From contig NC_134016.1 of the NCBI RefSeq assembly GCF_040712315.1, forward strand, positions 25,306,390 to 25,370,389: a stretch of 64,000 nucleotides of DNA, in the 5' to 3' direction. Below are positions 59,542 to 64,000 of the stretch, one piece after another (position 1 is the first letter of the stretch; every line of letters starts with the position of its first letter). This stretch comes from Castanea sativa. Its lineage: Eukaryota > Streptophyta > Magnoliopsida > Fagales > Fagaceae. The translations under genes and the position numbers were made by a program. The notes beneath the pieces are model-generated. The model saw only the letters and a program-made list of their open reading frames with translations, was not told where the DNA came from and made no database searches.

Positions 59542-60521
59542 TGATAGGCCAAGAATGTATTGACCCATTTGGTAAATTAATTAATTAATTAGCCAAGTTA
59601 ATTAATTAGATTCAATTACATGCAATGAGTGTGATCGCACAAACAAATCACCTACTAAGTTATATGCAACAGAAATAAATTTGACACAGATGGTTTGTTT
59701 ACGAATGAGGAAAACCACCGAGTCAAAACCCCACCGGATGAATTTAAGGTCACCACTCCCAAGAATTCACTATTATCAAAAAAGCGGTTACAAGTAAAAG
59801 AAATCTTAGTACCTAATACCAACCTAAATTGAACCCTTACTCCAATACCCAATTGGACTACCCAATTGGACTTGTGATGTAGTGACAATCTTTCCTTTCA
59901 ATGCACGGCTCCCAGTACGTGACTAACCAATTGATGCACGGATTCAAGTATGTGACTAACACACCAACTTGAGGAAGATGTTGGCTACAAAGTTCTTTAG
60001 TTCATCCAATGATGAAGATCAAGAAACTCCTTGGTTACAAAACCCTTCGCTCAAAGACGTAGTAGCTTCTACAAAAAATATGATAAACTAGGGCAAATTG
60101 TCTCTGGTCACAATATGCGTGAATAATCACCTTGCATCACTTGAAACGGCCCCTAAATTAATCCTTATATGTCTAAGGTTGTGACAAAAGAAACCCTACA
60201 CAAATACACTTGGATATGTGTGAATTAAGATCTGGAAATCTAAATTTCGTAATTCTCGATAGATACAGCTTCTGTCGAGCTGCAGTCGAGATCCATCATT
60301 AAACCTTGATAGATATGCTTCTGTCGAGCATTAATGAACAACACTTCTTCGCGAGTTTCTTGGACAGATTTGCATGACTTCAATACTAGACTTGAACTCT
60401 TGTCCCTTAAAGTACTAAACACATCCTAGATCTACCCAATTACAAGTAAAGTGTGTTTTGTCAAAGGATTAGACAATTTACATAACATATGTCTCTAACA
60501 ATATCTACATATGTCCTAACA
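59542..60521 (-). mobile_element. Solo LTR inserted in gag of element 2
   Basis: A 980-bp block with TGATAGG at the left and CCTAACA at the right (TGTTAGG on the minus strand). It is flanked by CTGTA (59537-59541) and CTGTG (60522-60526). Gag resumes in frame on the other side with VEEERLVDVCIAGML. AT-rich (TTAA)n sequence near its left end and a minus-strand orientation are suggested by composition. No primer site or internal region is left. It resembles a Copia-type LTR, but I cannot prove that. Confidence 0.88.
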
Positions 60522-61370
60522 CTGTGGAGGAAGAAAGGCTAGTGGATGTTTGTATTGCGGGTATGTTGTACGAATATCAGCCTTACTTAGAGAATCTTCA
60601 GATCTCTAGCTTTACGAGACTTGTAGAAGCCACAAGAAGGACAAGTATGTCTATAAGCTCAACCATGGAGGAGAGAAAATAAGAAAGTGGAGGTTGTTGT
60701 GACTAAAGAACCAAAAAAGGTGGCCAAAGGAAAGAAGAGGGACAGAAACAGTAACCCCCCTCATTTTATTGTGTCCACTGAAGAATTATATAGGATCCTA
60801 GAAGCTTAGGTGAAAGATGGTGTAGTGAAATAGCCTAAATGTAAGCATGAGCCTATAGAAGAGGAAAAGCGAAGTTCACTTTATTGTAGGTATCACAGGA
60901 GATGTGACCACCATACTATGGATTGCTATGCTCTAAGAAACATCTTCCATGACAGGGTAGCCAAGGGAGATTTGGTTATCAAAGCTGGAAAGAGAGCTGA
61001 CCCAAGAATGTGTAGGCCAGAGGTGGAAACAACTTTCTTCCTAGGTCGTGAGGATCCTATGGAGGACGAAGCAGAGAACATGGCTAGCAGTAGTTCAGCA
61101 CCGCCATCATTGGTAGATGAAGAGATGATAGAGAGAATCCAGCAAGAAGATAAAATACATTCCTTTCTTGAAGGAATAGGTCTTAGACCAAGGCTAGAAG
61201 AGAAGCAGCCTAAGCCTGACCAGGCGATGGAAAGGAGCCATGAAGTGGCTGTTGTTGAAGGGAGTTTGATGCAAGTGGCATATCAGGAAGTAAAGGATTC
61301 AGTCACTTTTTCTAACAAAGATCTAGTTAATCGTGTCATTGATGGCATTTGTATGTTATTGCCTTTGTAG
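60522..61370 (+). pseudogene. gag: gag of element 2, C-terminal part
   Basis: VEEERLVDVCIAGMLYEYQP resumes the gag fold. Later YCRYHRRCDHHTMDCYALRN is the Cys/His pocket of Tat gag, with its frame broken near 60830-60900. An open acidic stretch (60918-61370) with MERSHEVAVVEGS follows. Confidence 0.82.
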
Positions 61371-62017
61371 GAGCATCTCAAATCAAGAAAGTATTGGTAG
61401 ATACTAGTGCATCTACTAATATTCTATCTTTCCTAACTTTTGATGCTTTGGGAATTCTGAGAGAAAGAATTATTCCAAAGTCAATGCAAGTGGCAGGAAT
61501 AGGTTGTTTACAGCAAAATACCCATGGGCATATATCCTTGGACCTTAGGGTTGGCATAATTTGAGCACCTACTCTCATGCACGTGATGGAAGGGAACACA
61601 TCCTACCACATCATTCTAGGTCGTCCATGGTTAAAGGTGCACAAAGCAGTGGCTTCAACATATCATCAATGTGAGAAGGCCATTTAGAGAAACAAGCAAG
61701 TAATCATTAAGCCTACTAAGATGCCTTTTGATAGAGCAGAGCTTCATTTTGCTGAAGAAACTTTGTATCAAGAATATGAGCCTGAAGGCAAGAATAGAAT
61801 TCTTCCTTTCAATCCTATTGCTTTGCAAGAAAAAGAAGAAGATGATGGAGAAATGGTAGAACCAGAAATTCCTTCCAAGATATGAAGGATCACCGGGCCT
61901 AATGGCCGGGTGGTATATGAATTTTGACAATTAAAGGAAGGGGATGAGGAGGATGGCAAGCCTAATTCCCTTAATCCAATACAACAGCCAGAGGAAGTTC
62001 ATACAGCTGAGGAGTGT
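61349..62017 (+). pseudogene. Protease of element 2
   Basis: KKVLVDTSASTNIL is the aspartic protease site, with Ser where Gly is normal (D-T-G/S-G to D-T-S). It is followed by HIILGRPWLKVHKAVASTYH, the ILGRPWL block. TGA at 61562 (probably from CGA) and TAG at 61686 (probably from TGG) interrupt it. Confidence 0.85.
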
Positions 62018-63112
62018 GTGAAAGAAGCTTCTGAGTGCATGAATGATGATGTCAAGAATGTACAGGAAGAACTTGTTAAAGTCAATCTGGGTGAAAATGA
62101 AGAAGGTGAGAAAATGGTAAAGATTAGTAAAAATCTGCCCGAAAAGGAGAAAGGAAAACTGATAGCTTTGTTAAAGGAGTACAAAGATGTCTTTGTTTGG
62201 AGTTACCAAGAGATGCCAGGTTTGAGCCCTAACTTGGTAGTGCACAAACTAAAGGTGGATCCTAATGCTAAGCCTGTGAAACAGCCACTGAGGAAGTATC
62301 GTTTGGATGTGGAAGAAAAGATAAAACTTGAGGTACAGAAGCTTTTAAAGGCAAGTTTCATTGAGGAGATCAAATGCCCGAGTTGGTTAGCTAATATAGT
62401 CCCTGTAAAGAAGAAAAATAGCCAGATAAGAATCTATGTGGATTTTCAAGATCTCAACAAAGCCTGCCCAAAGGATGAATTCCCACTTCCTAATGTTAAT
62501 ATCCTGGTAGATGCAACAACTAGTCATGAGTGTTTCTCTTTTATGGATGGTTATGGTGGGTATAATTAGATCTTTATTGATCCAATAGATGCTCCAAAGA
62601 CTGCTTTCAAAACACCCTTTGGGAATTATTTCTATAGGGTGATGCCTTTTGGATTGAAGAATGCAGGTGCAACATACCAAAGAACCATGACGTTGATCTT
62701 TGGAGATATGTTGCATAAGCAGGTTAAAGATTATGTGGATGATCTTGTAGTAAAAGCGAAAAATCCCATTGAGCATTTGGTGTACTTGAGACAAGTCTTT
62801 GAAAGATGCAGGGAGCATAATCTGAAGATGAATCCTTCTAAGTGTGCCTTTAGAGTATCTTCAGGGAAGTTTTTAGGGTTTCCTGTTCATCATAGGGGAA
62901 TTTATTTAGACCCTACGAAAGCTAAAGCAATAACTACTCTCAATCCTCCTACAACCTTGAAGGATTTGAGAAGTTTTGTGGGAAAAGTTTCTTATTTAAG
63001 AAGGTTTATTCCAAGATTAGCTGAGGTTTTGAAACCTCTTATGGAGCAGATGAAGAAAGGAGTAACTTTCGTGTGGTGTGATCAATGTCAGAAAGCATTC
63101 AAGAAGATTTAG
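62018..63112 (+). pseudogene. pol: Reverse transcriptase of element 2
   Basis: VFVWSYQEMPGLSPNLV, PSWLANIVPVKKKNSQIR, VDFQDLNKACPKDEFPLP, FMDGYGGYN-stop (TAG at 62567, expected Gln), MPFGLKNAGATYQRTM, the intact catalytic KDYVDDLVVKAK, and NPSKCAFRVSSGKFLGF. It then runs through SFVGKVSYLRRFIPRLAE to FKKI-stop at 63112. Only one or two codon changes separate it from an open RT. Confidence 0.92.
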
Positions 63113-63560
63113 ATGATATTGGTGGATCCCTACACTATAGTGGTCCTGTACCTAGAAAACCTTTGCTATTGTACATAGCAAATACAAAACAATCCCTGGG
63201 AGCACTATTAGCTCAAAAGCAAGAAGAGGTGGAGATGTTGATGTACTACATAAGCCAACTCATGAAAGGACCAGAGTTAAGATATTCAACTACCAAGAAA
63301 GTATGTTTTTCTTTAGCTTTTGCCATGACAAAGTTCAATCACTACTTTTTAGGACATTGTGTGCAACTGATGACTAAGAGTAATCCTGTAAAGTATCTTT
63401 TGATGGGTCCTCAGTTATCAGGAAGAATAGCACAATGGACTATCCTGACATCATGTCTTGACATTGAATGTAAACGACCAACTGCTATCAAAGGCCAAAT
63501 AGTGGCTGATTTGCTAGCTAATTTTCCTGGGACAAGTGATTTTTCACCCTCAGGAAATTA
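63113..63560 (+). pseudogene. First RNase H of element 2
   Basis: After a frame shift, PRKPLLLYIANTKQSLGALLAQ, YISQLMKGPELRYSTTKKVC and HYFLGHCVQLMTKSNPVKYL lead to QIVADLLANFP. This is the standard gypsy RNase H and connection region. Confidence 0.88.
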
Positions 63561-64000
63561 TGGTGACAGAGGAACAAGAGTGGTCAATGTATTTTGACAG
63601 GTCATCTACAATTCAAGAAGGAGGGATAGGAGTAGTCTTAAAGTCACCAAGGGAAGAGCAAACGTTTGCCTATAAACTACATTTCTCTTGCTCTAACAAC
63701 AAAGCAGAATATGAAGCCTTATTGGTAGGGTTGAAGGCTTGCAGAAAATTAGGCATAAAAAGGCTGAAAGTATTTGGTGATAATGAGTTGGTGATAAAGC
63801 AAGTTGAGAGAATTTATGGAGTAAAGAATCCTAGCTTGGCTGCTTATAGAGCTGTGGTACAAAGGGTTATGGAACACTTTGCTTTCATAGAGTACAAGGT
63901 GGTTAACAGAGGTGAGAACAAGCTTGCTGATTTGCTAGCTACTCTAGCCACCAAGTCTGTACTAAAGAAGGAAAAGATGACACTCTGAATTGAAAAGCAG
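63561..64000 (+). pseudogene. Second (archaeal-type) RNase H of element 2
   Basis: WSMYFDRSSTIQEGGIGVVL (family: FDG, here FDR), NNKAEYEALLVGLKACRKLG, KVFGDNELVIKQV and NRGENKLADLLATLA give the D..E..D..D order. The open frame ends at 63986-63988, just before the window edge. Integrase must lie to the right. Confidence 0.88.

Larger units (their letters stand above)
57855..64000 (+). mobile_element. Ty3/gypsy Tat-like retrotransposon 2, runs off right edge
   Basis: The order is primer site, gag (split by a solo LTR), protease, RT, RNase H and a second RNase H reaching the window edge. The primer site and double RNase H place it with Tat element 1. The proteins differ well beyond allele level, so it is a separate family. 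Fewer stops break its RT. Confidence 0.88.

Overview
The window is plant nuclear DNA, from a eudicot and probably a woody one. It has spliced GT-AG genes, AT-rich intergenic DNA, long (TA)n tracts and nested plant-type retrotransposons. The transposon flavour recalls tree genomes such as Fagales, but I cannot name the species from sequence alone. I recognise only two host genes. The first is the 3' eleven exons of a cytosolic glutamine synthetase (68-2833, +). The second is a compact single-exon gene for a 71-residue protein of unknown function (42029-42244, -) with its own TATA box.

Almost everything else is transposable-element DNA, much of it nested. From 4.7 to 26.5 kb a minus-strand LINE (zinc-ribbon domain at 26.1-26.5 kb, RNase H at 6.4-7.4 kb) is split by a hAT-type element (7406-25927). 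That hAT element was itself split by a 17.4-kb Ty3/gypsy Tat-type retrotransposon (8352-25747). The Tat element carries decayed gag, protease, reverse transcriptase, two RNase H domains and integrase on the plus strand. It also carries two decayed, partly intron-bearing cargo genes on the minus strand, one of them a plant mobile domain (PMD) protein, followed by a tandem array and a 2.3-kb 3' LTR. Its left end is abnormal: in place of a 5' LTR there is an inverted copy of the LTR terminus. A second hAT, a PIF/Harbinger-like element, a tRNA-derived SINE and a tandem duplication lie in the same stretch.

From 26.5 to 36.3 kb there are two further LINE sequences on the minus strand, a 716-bp internally deleted Copia element, a solo LTR, a segmental duplication across a LINE/LTR junction, a probable DNA transposon and two SINEs. 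Domain order allows the LINE pieces from 4.7 to 36.3 kb (except 26546-29775) to be remains of one insertion. From 36.3 to 44.8 kb there is a Mutator-type MITE, a second MITE family in two copies, a solo LTR and the small gene.

A nearly complete but catalytically damaged Copia element occupies 44850-52528. After 5 kb of AT-rich DNA with microsatellites, a second Tat-like gypsy element starts near 57.85 kb. Its gag is split by a 980-bp solo LTR, and it runs off the right edge.

Boundaries are anchored wherever possible by target-site duplications that I read directly. Most retroelement stop codons look like single C-to-T or G-to-A changes in CAG, CAA, CGA or TGG codons, as expected for long-methylated, silenced DNA. 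I see no CRISPR, rRNA, standalone tRNA or prokaryotic feature.
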